The notes: generated from the sequence alone by a model not told the origin. Positions 8,792 through 16,367 are shown, numbered from the stretch's first letter. The stretch is DNA of 36,947 nucleotides from an uncultured Duncaniella sp. (GCA_910587515.1 CAJULW010000001.1:1-36947); one strand, 5' to 3'. Translations and numbers: made by a program.

Positions 8792-9204
8792 CAAAGGCGA
8801 AAAAATTAAAAATATGTGATTGGTTGCTACTTGTGGTGATTGTTGTATTGCTTGCCTCAAGCATACAGCTTGAAGCGACAGGAAGTCGTGCCGTTATTTG
8901 GGTGTGGTTACATATAATCATCGGATGTCTGTTCTTTGCAAGTATCATCTGGCACCTGTATCTGCATTTTGGCTGGAAATCGTGGTTACAGAAGTTTCGT
9001 AAGCAGAAATCACCGGCAACAAGATGGCTAGCAATTTTTGCACTGCTGACAATCATTAGTGCTCTCTTAGTTTTCTTTCATTGGGTCGGTTCGTATATTC
9101 ATTCTCCAATCGGGGGACTTCATGGTAAAATAGGATTTATATTTATTGCCATTGCAATTGGACACACTGTAAAACGAATCAAGTTTTTCAAAACTATGCG
9201 ATAA
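8788..9204 (+). CDS. DUF4405-type membrane protein with four helices
   Basis: A 138-residue integral membrane protein with four predicted helices at about residues 10-25, 37-58, 78-97 and 110-125. Histidines lie in or next to the helices (WLHIIIGCLFFASIIWHLYL, GLHGKIGFIFIAIAIGHTVK), as in DUF4405 and cytochrome-b561-like proteins that hold haem between helices. The function is not established. It is the last gene of the YciI operon and its 3' end lies inside a hairpin. A homologous 3' end survives as a relic at 16189-16344. Confidence 0.82.
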   Translation: MTKAKKLKICDWLLLVVIVVLLASSIQLEATGSRAVIWVWLHIIIGCLFFASIIWHLYLHFGWKSWLQKFRKQKSPATRWLAIFALLTIISALLVFFHWVGSYIHSPIGGLHGKIGFIFIAIAIGHTVKRIKFFKTMR

Positions 9205-9220
9205 AATCGCATTAGTTTTG
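9189..9220 (+). terminator. Hairpin overlapping the DUF4405 stop codon
   Basis: CAAAACT plus ATGCGAT (9189-9202) pair with ATCGCAT plus AGTTTTG (9206-9220) around an AAA loop, with one bulged T. The stem includes the last codons and stop of the DUF4405 gene. It is probably the end of the YciI operon, although the tail is only moderately U-rich. Confidence 0.6.
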
Positions 9221-9250
9221 AAATTATCAAATAAAGAGAGTTCTTTGACA

Positions 9251-9323
9251 TTTTGATTTGAAATTGATTCATAATCTTGATGCTTCTGAACAACAAGACT
9301 AATAAATCAATTTCAAATCAAAA
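9251..9323. repeat. 19-bp perfect inverted repeat with 35-base loop
   Basis: TTTTGATTTGAAATTGATT at 9251-9269 is matched exactly by AATCAATTTCAAATCAAAA at 9305-9323. Inside the loop TCTTG (9275-9279) and CAAGA (9294-9298) can extend the stem. The arms are AT-rich and no clear target duplication flanks them. This could be a second terminator or a small palindromic mobile element. Confidence 0.7.
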
Positions 9324-9420
9324 AATCAATGTACTTTTGTATTTGGTAAATACTAATGTTTTAATAATAGTGGTTTAATTTTTATCGCATTACTACTATT
9401 TCTCAATAATGAGATGATAG

Positions 9421-9552
9421 TCGTTGGCTCGACATATTGGAATACGGTATGGACGCGAAGTTGACGACGTCCTCAAAGATGATGAGGGAATTGCCAATAT
9501 GCGCAACCTCGGACGGAATATGTATTCAATGCTGTTTAAATTAAATTCGTGA
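9421..9552 (+). pseudogene. 3' remnant of a flavodoxin / NADPH-FMN-reductase-like gene
   Basis: An open stretch ending in TGA at 9550-9552 reads IGIRYGREVDDVLKDDEGIA and NMRNLGRNMYSML. This resembles the C-terminal helix region of flavodoxin-like NAD(P)H oxidoreductases, where phrases such as NLG.NM.W.L are common. An in-frame TAG at 9418-9420 and the lack of any upstream domain show that only the last 40 or so codons remain. It ends five bases before a tautomerase-like start. The family match is tentative. Confidence 0.4.
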
Positions 9553-9556
9553 TATC

Positions 9557-9595
9557 ATGCCATATTTCTCAATTCAATCGAAAACATATAATTAA
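9557..9595 (+). pseudogene. 5' stub of a tautomerase gene
   Basis: ATG at 9557 opens MPYFSIQS, close to the first eight residues of the intact tautomerase (MPYISIES), and then stops after 12 codons. The bases before it (GTGATATCATGCC) also match those before the second damaged copy at 10134 (GTGATATTATGCC). Only the first 24 bases look homologous. The following gene, a lipoprotein, begins shortly after. Confidence 0.55.
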
Positions 9596-9617
9596 CCATA
9601 CAAAAAGAAAAAATTTT

Positions 9618-10106
9618 ATGAAACTACAGATTAAATCATTTGTTGCTATCGCAATTTTATCGGCAGTAATCGCAACAGGGTGTTCCGGTAATAAAAAGAA
9701 CAGTGCCGATGTCGCAGAAAGCTCAACTTTGGAAACAATGGCGGATGCAGACATTCGGGGACAATGGTATATAGAAAACATTGTCTTCAATGATTCGGAT
9801 TATGTGCGCCCAGACGAAACTATACACAGTCTCCGCCAATATATAATTTTTGAAGACAGCACATATTTCATCCAGACAAATTGCAACACAATCTCGGGGG
9901 CTTACACTATCAAAGGTGATTCAATCACTCTTGGCGACGGGGCAATGACCGAAATGGCTTGCGATGACATGGCGGTCGAAGATGCTTTGCGCAGGATTCT
10001 CCCCGACATTTCTACAATAGACGTTCAAAACGATTCGGTAGTCAGATTGAATGGCGCCACATCAGCGGAATGTATCTTGCTTCGTAAAGCGACCGATATA
10101 AAATGA
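9618..10106 (+). CDS. META-domain (HslJ-like) lipoprotein
   Basis: A 162-residue secreted lipoprotein. I place the start at 9618, because the signal peptide (KSFVAIAILSAVIATGC, lipobox Cys22) begins there; the open frame upstream only reads through a tautomerase stub. Residues about 45-155 match the META/DUF306 fold, with RGQWYIENIVFN, QTNCNTISGAYTIKGDSITL and TEMACDD. HslJ-type proteins are envelope-associated and stress-linked; the exact role is unknown. It lies between the tautomerase stub and the frameshifted tautomerase copy, so it may have been inserted with them. Confidence 0.82.
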   Translation: MKLQIKSFVAIAILSAVIATGCSGNKKNSADVAESSTLETMADADIRGQWYIENIVFNDSDYVRPDETIHSLRQYIIFEDSTYFIQTNCNTISGAYTIKGDSITLGDGAMTEMACDDMAVEDALRRILPDISTIDVQNDSVVRLNGATSAECILLRKATDIK

Positions 10107-10133
10107 TGCCCCCAATATGGTATTTGTGATATT

Positions 10134-10335
10134 ATGCCATATATATCAATAGAAAGCGGAGTTTTGACCTCCAGGCCAAAAATAGAGGGCTTATCTAACG
10201 TCTGACAGCAACAGCCTCCGAGATAACCAATATCCCAGAGAGGTTCTTCATCGTCACTATCAAGGAATTGTCTAACGATAACTTTGGTGTCAGCGGCAAG
10301 TCAATCGACGAGATTAAACGCAATTACAAACCATG
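10134..10335 (+). pseudogene. Frameshifted tautomerase gene (second copy)
   Basis: It begins MPYISIESGVLT, like the intact copy at 8591, and ends in another frame as LTATASEITNIPERFF and KSIDEIKRNYKP, also nearly the same. Between residues about 12 and 23 there is a net shift of two bases, and a TAA replaces the expected Glu codon in the correct frame. The tail still overlaps the next GNAT start by ATGA, so the gene order has survived although the protein is dead. Confidence 0.88.
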
Positions 10336-10845
10336 AGCTTGACATTACGTCCATATCAACCTTCAGATGCAGCGGTGATTACATCGTGGCTTAAAAGTGA
10401 ATACCTTATGCGACAATGGTGCGCTGACCGATATGAGCGTTATCCCGTTACATCCGAAGATATGAACGCATATTATAGCAAGTATATTGACGGACAAAAT
10501 TCTCTTGCATTGACTTTGGTTGACGGTGAAGAGATAGTTGGATATATCACCTTGCGCATACTAGAGGGTAATCCATCGGAGCATCGTCTCGGATTTGTCA
10601 TTGTCGATGATTCAAAGCGTGGCAGGGGATTGGGGAAAACTCTTGTCAGTTTGGCCGTTAATTATGCCTTTGAGAAACTTGGCGCATCAAAAATATCGTT
10701 AGCCGTATTCAAAAACAATCCTGTGGCTGTTCATTGCTATGAAGCAGCCGGATTCACTCGTGTCGTCAAGAATGTAATAGAGTGCTACAAGTGTTTGGGC
10801 GATACATGGGAGTGTATTGAAATGGAATTAAATCGGATGCAGTGA
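10333..10845 (+). CDS. GNAT family N-acetyltransferase
   Basis: A 170-residue acetyltransferase. The acetyl-CoA loop is clear (DDSKRGRGLGKTLVSLAVNY, about residues 95-115), followed by KISLAVFKNNPVAVHCYEAA, the usual C-terminal motif. The start TLRPYQPSDAAVITSWLKSE fits the family. The substrate is unknown. Its ATG overlaps the stop of the dead tautomerase, and its own TGA overlaps the GTG start of the GrpB gene, so it belongs to a coupled unit. Confidence 0.9.
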   Translation: MSLTLRPYQPSDAAVITSWLKSEYLMRQWCADRYERYPVTSEDMNAYYSKYIDGQNSLALTLVDGEEIVGYITLRILEGNPSEHRLGFVIVDDSKRGRGLGKTLVSLAVNYAFEKLGASKISLAVFKNNPVAVHCYEAAGFTRVVKNVIECYKCLGDTWECIEMELNRMQ

Positions 10846-11390
10846 AAAAATCCCTCTATGATATGACATTGGAAGAATTGTGGCAACTCTTTCCGATAGT
10901 CCTTAGTCCGCATCAGTCTGAATGGGAAGAATGGGCAAAAGAAGAAATTGGGTTGTTGTCAAAATTACTTTCGATATATTCTCCAATCGTCAACCATATT
11001 GGTAGCACGGCTATTCCCGGTATTCAGGCAAAACCGATTATTGATATTCTTGTTGAAATTTCTCCCGATATAGATTGGCAACGTGTTCGGGTCGAAATGG
11101 AAACGGCCGGCTATATCTTCATGTCATCATCCGAAAATCGTATGAGTTTCAACAAAGGATACACCACCGAGGGCTATGCCAAAAGGGTGTTTCATATCCA
11201 TTTCCATACTGTCGGTGAACATGATGAGATACTTTTTCGAGATTACCTCTTGAGCCATCCGGTGGTGGCTCAAGAGTACGAAGAGTTGAAACTTAGTCTC
11301 GTGTCTCAATATCAAAATGACAGAGACGGTTATACGGAGGCAAAATCAGAATTCGTAAAAAGGATAGTAGAATACGCTTTGAAACAATGA
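10842..11390 (+). CDS. GrpB / UPF0157 family protein
   Basis: A 182-residue protein of the GrpB family, which has a nucleotidyltransferase-like fold. Key stretches are VNHIGSTAIPGIQAKPIIDI and VFHIHFHTVG, and the tail YTEAKSEFVKRIVEYAL is typical. The start is a GTG at 10842 inside the stop of the preceding GNAT gene. The ATG of the following, internally deleted acetyltransferase overlaps its stop. The biochemical function of the family is poorly defined. Confidence 0.88.
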   Translation: MKKSLYDMTLEELWQLFPIVLSPHQSEWEEWAKEEIGLLSKLLSIYSPIVNHIGSTAIPGIQAKPIIDILVEISPDIDWQRVRVEMETAGYIFMSSSENRMSFNKGYTTEGYAKRVFHIHFHTVGEHDEILFRDYLLSHPVVAQEYEELKLSLVSQYQNDRDGYTEAKSEFVKRIVEYALKQ

Positions 11391-11666
11391 ATAAACGAAT
11401 CTATCCCCGCAGTGGTGATACTCAGATAGTATATCTCAAATCAGTCATAAGCCGTCAGAATATTGAAGTCGGATATTTCACCATTTCCGGTGAAAGAGAT
11501 ACGCAAACGATTCTCGCGGGATATTATAGCCCGGTTGCAAAAACTCCAATGGTGGAACCGGGATACAGATAAAATCCGTAATTCCATCAGTGCGATTGAA
11601 GCCGGGGACATAGATTCATTAGAGAATCATTCTACATATAAAGCCGACCCGAAACGAGGAGGCTGA
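11387..11666 (+). pseudogene. Vat/CatB-type acetyltransferase gene with its core deleted
   Basis: The first 30 residues (YPRSGDTQIVYLKSVISRQN, then IEVGYFTI) match the start of hexapeptide-repeat xenobiotic acetyltransferases such as Vat and CatB. After about 11485 the homology moves to a second frame as PVKEIRKRFSRDII and LQKLQWWNRDTDKI, which is the C-terminal helix of the same family. The whole left-handed beta-helix that carries the active site, about 110-120 residues, is missing. This is an internal deletion rather than slow decay. The start overlaps the GrpB stop by ATGA. Confidence 0.8.
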
Positions 11667-11685
11667 AAGACGGGATAGGAGTCTG

Positions 11686-12579
11686 TCACAGATGCCATAT
11701 CCTGTCGCGGTGGGCTTTCAATTCCTTCTCAGGGAATGATGCGATAGCCTTGTCAAATTCAGCGAGGAGTGCCGCTTTGTCATTCGGCAAAGCACCGGTT
11801 ATCGGTACGGTGTTGGAAACGTGATGTCCGAGTAAGTTGGTTTTTATTGCAAGCCGTTCGATGAGAGTCCGCATCTCCACAAGACGTTCAATCTCGGGTT
11901 CTTCCTCATACGTTCCGTCAATCACTTCCTGATATAGTTGCGATTCCGGGAATATCGTTAACGATACGATATTGATGATGCAGGGATGAAGCCGGTTCAA
12001 CACTTCAGCGGTCGCAGTTGCACTTGCCACACCGTTGCCTTTTCCTCCAAGTCCATTGAGATAAAAGACATTGTAGCGGATTCCAGCTTCATCGAGTTTT
12101 GACAATTGTTCAAGAATGTCGGAGGCTCGGTAACCTTTGTTCATCCGGTCAAGTGTCGGATCATGGGCTGTCTCAATGCCGATATTGATGCTGTCGAGTT
12201 TAAGGTGGTGAAGATTTTTCAATTCCTCCACGGATTTTGGTGTTATGTCTGTCACGCGGGCAAACATTCCGAAGGAGACCATGTGGGGCAGATACTTACG
12301 GAGCGACAATGCCACATCCATCAGTTTGTTGTAGCTCAATGCGAACGGATTAGCACCGGTGAGATAAACCCGTCTGGCGCGTGGCTGCCATTGGCGTATT
12401 ACTTTCAAATCCTCCTCGATCTCCGACAGGGGCGACATGCGGAACGGTGTACCGTGGTAGAGACTGCAAAACTTGCATTTGTGCCATGTGCAACCGGAGG
12501 TTAATTGTAAGAGTTGTGAGGTGGCTTCGTATGGCGGTCGCCATACCTGACCTGTGAAATGGAGTTGCGGATATATCAT
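11686..12579 (-). CDS. Radical SAM protein
   Basis: A 297-residue radical SAM enzyme. Cys30, Cys35 and Cys38 (SGCTWHKCKFC) form the cluster motif in the C-x4-C-x2-C spacing seen in a subset of the superfamily. RVYLTGANPFALSYNKLMDV and INIGIETAHDPTLDRMNKGY follow as the SAM-binding strands. There is no SPASM-type Cys cluster at the C-terminus, so a peptide-maturase role is less likely. The reaction is unknown. It diverges from an HxlR regulator across 213 bp with repeated operator-like sites. A short homologous 3' end is found again at 16368-16409. Confidence 0.85.
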   Translation of the reverse strand: MIYPQLHFTGQVWRPPYEATSQLLQLTSGCTWHKCKFCSLYHGTPFRMSPLSEIEEDLKVIRQWQPRARRVYLTGANPFALSYNKLMDVALSLRKYLPHMVSFGMFARVTDITPKSVEELKNLHHLKLDSINIGIETAHDPTLDRMNKGYRASDILEQLSKLDEAGIRYNVFYLNGLGGKGNGVASATATAEVLNRLHPCIINIVSLTIFPESQLYQEVIDGTYEEEPEIERLVEMRTLIERLAIKTNLLGHHVSNTVPITGALPNDKAALLAEFDKAIASFPEKELKAHRDRIWHL

Positions 12580-12704
12580 ATCTCGATTACTTTAGTTATC
12601 TTTGTGGTGAGTCCGAGTGTTTCGCACAGTGTATCGGTTTTGCCGCCCTGCACTCTCGGCTTACTCGCGAATATTTAATTTGTGATGCAAAATTAGGTGA
12701 GTGT

Positions 12705-12772
12705 AATCGGTAAAGCAATAACTTACCGATTGGTTTGACACTTACCGAAAAGTTGGTTTTGCACAAAACCAA
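12705..12772. promoter_or_regulatory. Operator-like repeats in the divergent radical SAM / HxlR spacer
   Basis: AATCGGTAA (12705-12713) and TTACCGATT (12723-12731) form a 9-bp inverted repeat. CTTACCGA occurs at 12722 and again at 12741. TTGGTTTTGCACAAAACCAA at 12753-12772 is a 20-base near-palindrome with two 9-bp arms, ending 20 bases before the HxlR start. Two dyads and a direct repeat in 70 bp fit autoregulation by a dimeric winged-helix repressor. Which dyad is bound is not known. Confidence 0.6.
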
Positions 12773-12792
12773 TAAGTTCCGACATCGAGAAA

Positions 12793-13158
12793 ATGGCAAA
12801 AAAACTAGACTATGAATATTGCAGGGCCGCTCCCGTGCTTGAATGGATGGGCAACAAGTGGGCTTTGGTGGTGCTTCTGAAAGTTTCGGAGAATGAGCCT
12901 GTGCGGTTCAATGAACTTTACCGGACAATACCGACCATATCAGAGAAAGTCCTCTCGCAAGTCTTGCGCCAGTTATACACCGATGGTATTCTTGACCGTC
13001 AGCTCTATCCAGATGTACCACCGCGGGTTGAATATTCGGTTTCGGAGTTCGGCAAGACGCTGTTGCCGCTTGTCCAAAACCTGGTCAATTGGGGATGCGA
13101 AAATTTCGATAAGATAATGAAGAACCGACAACGCATCAATAACGATAAGATGGACTGA
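12793..13158 (+). CDS. HxlR family transcriptional regulator
   Basis: A 121-residue winged-helix regulator. CRAAPVLEWMGNKWALVVLL is the HxlR signature with the single conserved Cys near the N-terminus that acts as a redox or electrophile sensor in some relatives. RFNELYRTIPTISEKVLSQV is the recognition helix region and PPRVEYSVSEFGKTLLPLV is the wing. It is transcribed away from the radical SAM gene and is likely to control it and itself. The next frame begins two bases after its stop. Confidence 0.92.
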   Translation: MAKKLDYEYCRAAPVLEWMGNKWALVVLLKVSENEPVRFNELYRTIPTISEKVLSQVLRQLYTDGILDRQLYPDVPPRVEYSVSEFGKTLLPLVQNLVNWGCENFDKIMKNRQRINNDKMD

Positions 13159-13160
13159 TC

Positions 13161-13550
13161 ATGAGCAATCCGATGATGACCATTATAAAGCCATGTTTAG
13201 AGTTGCGTAAATTTGTTCGTTATTGCTGGGTGTTGGAACGTAATGAGCATTTCAATATCCTGACTTTCCCAATCGGCTGCCATCAAATCATTATCCATAG
13301 ACGATCTCCATTGTTTATACCTGAGTTATCTTCGTCTCAAGATAGGTTTACGATCAGCGGTCAGGTGAATTCTCCGGCCAATATATCTTCTGACAGTGAT
13401 ATTGAAATGATTGCCCGTTATATCTACACTGGTCTGCAAGGTGGTTCGATAATGAAGGGCTGGATGCGTGACGAGAATACCATGATAACTTACTTTAACA
13501 ACGGCACCCGCCCTGTAATTTTTAAGATAAAACGTATCGACTATGATTGA
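13161..13550 (+). pseudogene. Truncated AraC-type N-terminal domain fused to an unrelated tail
   Basis: Residues 1 to about 83 match the N-terminal sensor domain of an AraC subgroup (DUF6597 type): CLELRKFVRYCWVLERNEHF, ILTFPIGCHQIII and FTISGQVNSPA. After about 13410 the sequence changes to ARYIYTGLQGGSIMKGWMRD and ends PVIFKIKRIDYD, which I do not recognise and which does not continue the domain. The DNA-binding half is absent. The frame is open, so a 129-residue chimera could be made, but it would not be a working AraC regulator. It overlaps the next GNAT start by eight bases. Confidence 0.65.
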
Positions 13551-14058
13551 GACATTGGTAATCAGAACGGAACGACTATGTGATTTTGATGAAATCCGAA
13601 CAGTTGTGAAGACAGCGTTTGCCGGAGTGGAGCATACCGATGGGGATGAGCACAATCTGGTTGATAGATTGCGTTGTACAAAAGAATATATCCCCGAACT
13701 TTCTTTTGTAGCCGAAACCAACGGAAAAATTGTAGGATATGCAATGTTCTCACAAATAAATATCGGGATGAGCAAAGCAATTGCACTGGCTCCATTGGCC
13801 GTGCTTCCCGGTTTTCAGAACCACGGAATCGGTCGAGCACTGATAGAGGCCGGACATCGAAAAGCGAAAGAGGGGGCCTATTATTGCTCGGTCGTACTCG
13901 GGTCTCCTGAGTATTATTCCAAGAGCGGTTATCTTCCTTCAATACTATTTAAGATTGAAGCACCGTTTGAGGTGCCGACACAGTTCTATATGGTCTTTCC
14001 GTTCAAACCCGAATTACCACATGGAACCGTCAGATATTCACAGGCATTTGGAGTGTAG
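13543..14058 (+). CDS. GNAT family N-acetyltransferase, YhbS-like
   Basis: A 171-residue acetyltransferase of the YhbS branch. IALAPLAVLPGFQNHGIGRA is the acetyl-CoA binding strand and loop, and VVLGSPEYYSKSGYLPS is the family-typical C-terminal motif. The N-terminus (VIRTERLCDFDEIRTVVKTA) fits a genuine start at 13543, overlapping the truncated AraC frame. The substrate is unknown. It sits between the N-terminal and C-terminal remains of AraC genes. Confidence 0.9.
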   Translation: MIETLVIRTERLCDFDEIRTVVKTAFAGVEHTDGDEHNLVDRLRCTKEYIPELSFVAETNGKIVGYAMFSQINIGMSKAIALAPLAVLPGFQNHGIGRALIEAGHRKAKEGAYYCSVVLGSPEYYSKSGYLPSILFKIEAPFEVPTQFYMVFPFKPELPHGTVRYSQAFGV

Positions 14059-14231
14059 TTTTGAAATATAAATCGTAAAATACTTGTTGTCTGATTCATT
14101 GTCCGGCTCTCGCTTGGCTTTCGTGTTTGCGCTCTTTCGTTCCGACGCCTTCCGTGCCTCGTCCCTGTTGGGCTGATCTGTTAATTTGAGATCCGTTGTC
14201 GAAGAAATTTATTGCACGCTCTTGAAAACTA

Positions 14232-14366
14232 TTGCACGTTGCTGAAAAGATGTCGTGCGGATATTCCGATCAATCGCATTTCATCCTCGAGTTCCGGCAG
14301 TTCAGCGGAATCACCCCCTCACAAATATCCGCTCCTTATTCCGACCTACTCACTACTCCGGTATAA
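14232..14366 (+). pseudogene. C-terminal AraC helix-turn-helix remnant
   Basis: An open stretch ending in TAA at 14364-14366 reads VAEKMSCGYSDQSHFILEF and RQFSGITPSQI. This is the second helix-turn-helix of AraC regulators, with the typical GYxDQSHFxxxF and G.TPSQ. An in-frame stop precedes it and no first helix-turn-helix is present. The rest of the 375 bp between the GNAT and GH43 genes is without a gene, apart from a short direct repeat of TATTGCACG at about 14212 and 14230. Confidence 0.72.
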
Positions 14367-14433
14367 TTGCCGTTTTACACTATCATGAGGAAATTTGGGT
14401 AGTGGTTCTCTGATAATGGTCTGTTACAGTGGG

Positions 14434-16023
14434 TTATTCAATTTTGAAATAATCGAAATCAGCGTATCCGTCAGACGGGACTACGTTGGGAGAGGAGGCG
14501 AATATTCCGACTTTCGCTCCGATCCATGTGCCGGATCTGACAGGACACGGCCCACCCAGGAAATGATAATCATTCCCGTCGAGACTATATAGATATTGGC
14601 ATGTGGCGTCACTGTTTATTTGGGCTTTGAGCCAAATATTATCGGCCGTTACTTCTGCGAAGGCTGTCTCAACTGGAGTTACGGCTAATTTGTCGTTCTT
14701 CCCCGTTACTACTGATATACGGTTGTTGTTTTTCCCTTTTATCAATGCTATATAGGAATACTCGTTGCCCATTATTATAAGCCCGGCACGCTCTCCGATC
14801 GTTGAAAACTGTGTGGCGACACTTGTTGTAGCTGAAAATGATGGAGCCGGAAGTTTTTGTAACAAAAGATTGCCTGCATAATACAGATTGCCATATTCGG
14901 TAGGACATGAAATCGTTTTTAAACGGATATGTCCGGGATGTGCGGATAAAGAGAACCACGATGGATCAGGATTGGCATGCCACTGCCACTGAAGTCCGAG
15001 TTGTTCGGAACTGAATTCATCCGATGTCTGAATTGTGACTGACGGACAAAATGAATCACCGACATCCGGTTTGCGATAGCCCAAAACAGGTTCGCCTATG
15101 CCGTCATTGTCGGTATCTTCGCCTATCATTATCCATCCGTCGTCAGTCCATCGAGCCGGCTCGAGATTTATGATACGTCCCCACGGACCTTTTGACTGAA
15201 AGTGCACAAACCACCATTCTCCGGTCTGTGTCTCTACAAGTCCGCCCTGATGCGGACCGTTTATTCCGTTTTCTCCGGTATGTAATACGACCTTAGCTTC
15301 ATAAGGGCCATATATGTTACGCGATCGCAATACCGTCTGCCAACCGTTTGACACACCTCCGGCCGGAGCGAATATATAGTACCATCCGTCGCGTTTGTCC
15401 ATTTTCATCCCTTCAAGTACAGGATTGGCTTTCGCGTCGTGATAGACCGTCACCCCGTTGTCAAGAAGCCGCGTCCCGTCGGCCGACATCTTATGAATGA
15501 TGGCAGGCCCTCCCCGGTGTATCGAATGCACAAGATAAGCCTGTCCGTCCTCATCCCAAAAGGGACACGGATCTTCCCATTTCTCAACCTCCAGCATCTG
15601 GGTCATTTCCCAATCGCCACGCGGATCAGAGGCCTTGGCGACAAAAAGACCGTCATACGGAGTGCAGAAATAGCAATAATACATACCGTTATGATATCGT
15701 ATGGCCGGAGCCCAGGAGCCCTCTCCATGACAAGGTCTGTCATATTTTTCCAAAGGTAATCTTTCGTAGACATGATTGACGATCTCCCAATTGATCAGGT
15801 CTTTGGAGTGAAGAATTGGGATGCCTGGCATACATGTGAAACTCGAGGCAACCATCCAGTAGTCGTTGCCTACACGGATCACGTCCGGATCGGAATAATC
15901 GGCATATATTATAGGATTACGGTATGTCCCATCTCCGTTATCGGCTATCCATCGTGCATAAATCGGAAACGACGAGAGTACGGAAACGACTATGATTGCT
16001 ACTTTGATTAGGTGCATGTTCAT
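14434..16023 (-). CDS. Glycoside hydrolase family 43, xylosidase / arabinofuranosidase-like
   Basis: About 529 residues from the chosen start at 16023, where a signal peptide begins (LIKVAIIVVSVLSSFPIYA); the frame is open further upstream but lacks protein-like sequence. GH43 acidic residues are visible: the base Asp in YADYSDPDVIRVGNDYWMV, the second Asp in KWEDPCPFWDEDGQAYLVH, and the acid Glu in VLEGMKMDKRDGWYYIFAP. The C-terminal 200 residues look like the jelly-roll domain (GH43_C2 type) found in beta-xylosidases. It is probably exported and releases xylose or arabinose from plant glycan oligomers. No SusC/SusD pair lies nearby, so it is not part of a complete polysaccharide locus in this window. 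Confidence 0.88.
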   Translation of the reverse strand: MNMHLIKVAIIVVSVLSSFPIYARWIADNGDGTYRNPIIYADYSDPDVIRVGNDYWMVASSFTCMPGIPILHSKDLINWEIVNHVYERLPLEKYDRPCHGEGSWAPAIRYHNGMYYCYFCTPYDGLFVAKASDPRGDWEMTQMLEVEKWEDPCPFWDEDGQAYLVHSIHRGGPAIIHKMSADGTRLLDNGVTVYHDAKANPVLEGMKMDKRDGWYYIFAPAGGVSNGWQTVLRSRNIYGPYEAKVVLHTGENGINGPHQGGLVETQTGEWWFVHFQSKGPWGRIINLEPARWTDDGWIMIGEDTDNDGIGEPVLGYRKPDVGDSFCPSVTIQTSDEFSSEQLGLQWQWHANPDPSWFSLSAHPGHIRLKTISCPTEYGNLYYAGNLLLQKLPAPSFSATTSVATQFSTIGERAGLIIMGNEYSYIALIKGKNNNRISVVTGKNDKLAVTPVETAFAEVTADNIWLKAQINSDATCQYLYSLDGNDYHFLGGPCPVRSGTWIGAKVGIFASSPNVVPSDGYADFDYFKIE

Positions 16024-16188
16024 GTTGAAAATAAGATTTAAGACTCTAAAATTACGATTTATTTTCTGCATTGACAATAAATCAGACGGATTACACATTT
16101 TTCATCGGATGTTCAGGTAAGCGGGCCTTCTTATTGTCCAGCTGATATAAAATTGAGATTTGTCCACTTGTTATCTTACAGGATTTGA

Positions 16189-16344
16189 TTATCTTTGATT
16201 TTTGTTGAGTTTAATTTTTCACCGAAAATCCGTTTTCCACTTGTAGCGGTTAATGGCAAAATAGATTTTATATTTCTTGTTATGGCGCTCGGACATACCA
16301 TCAAACGGATTAAATTTTTCAAAAAGCCTGTCGGAAATAGGTAG
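16189..16344 (+). pseudogene. 3' relic of a second DUF4405 gene
   Basis: An open stretch of about 51 codons ending in TAG at 16342-16344 reads NGKIDFIFLVMALGHTIKRI and KFFKKPVGNR. The intact gene at 8788 ends HGKIGFIFIAIAIGHTVKRI and KFFKTMR. The region just before (FSPKIRFPLVAV) aligns loosely as well. A TGA at 16186 closes the frame upstream, and the first three helices are missing. Confidence 0.85.
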
Positions 16345-16367
16345 ACTGAAAAACGGAATTTGGGATG

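Noticed and set aside
9549..9617. A GTG start for the META lipoprotein at 9549
   Set aside because: The extra 23 residues contain no signal peptide and overlap a tautomerase stub; the ATG at 9618 opens a proper lipoprotein signal.
12106..12504. A 132-codon plus-strand frame
   Set aside because: It is the antisense shadow of the radical SAM gene with no domain match.
16167..16197. CTTG-N19-TATCTTTG as a promoter
   Set aside because: It fits the consensus but overlaps the start of the DUF4405 coding relic, so the match is probably leftover coding sequence.
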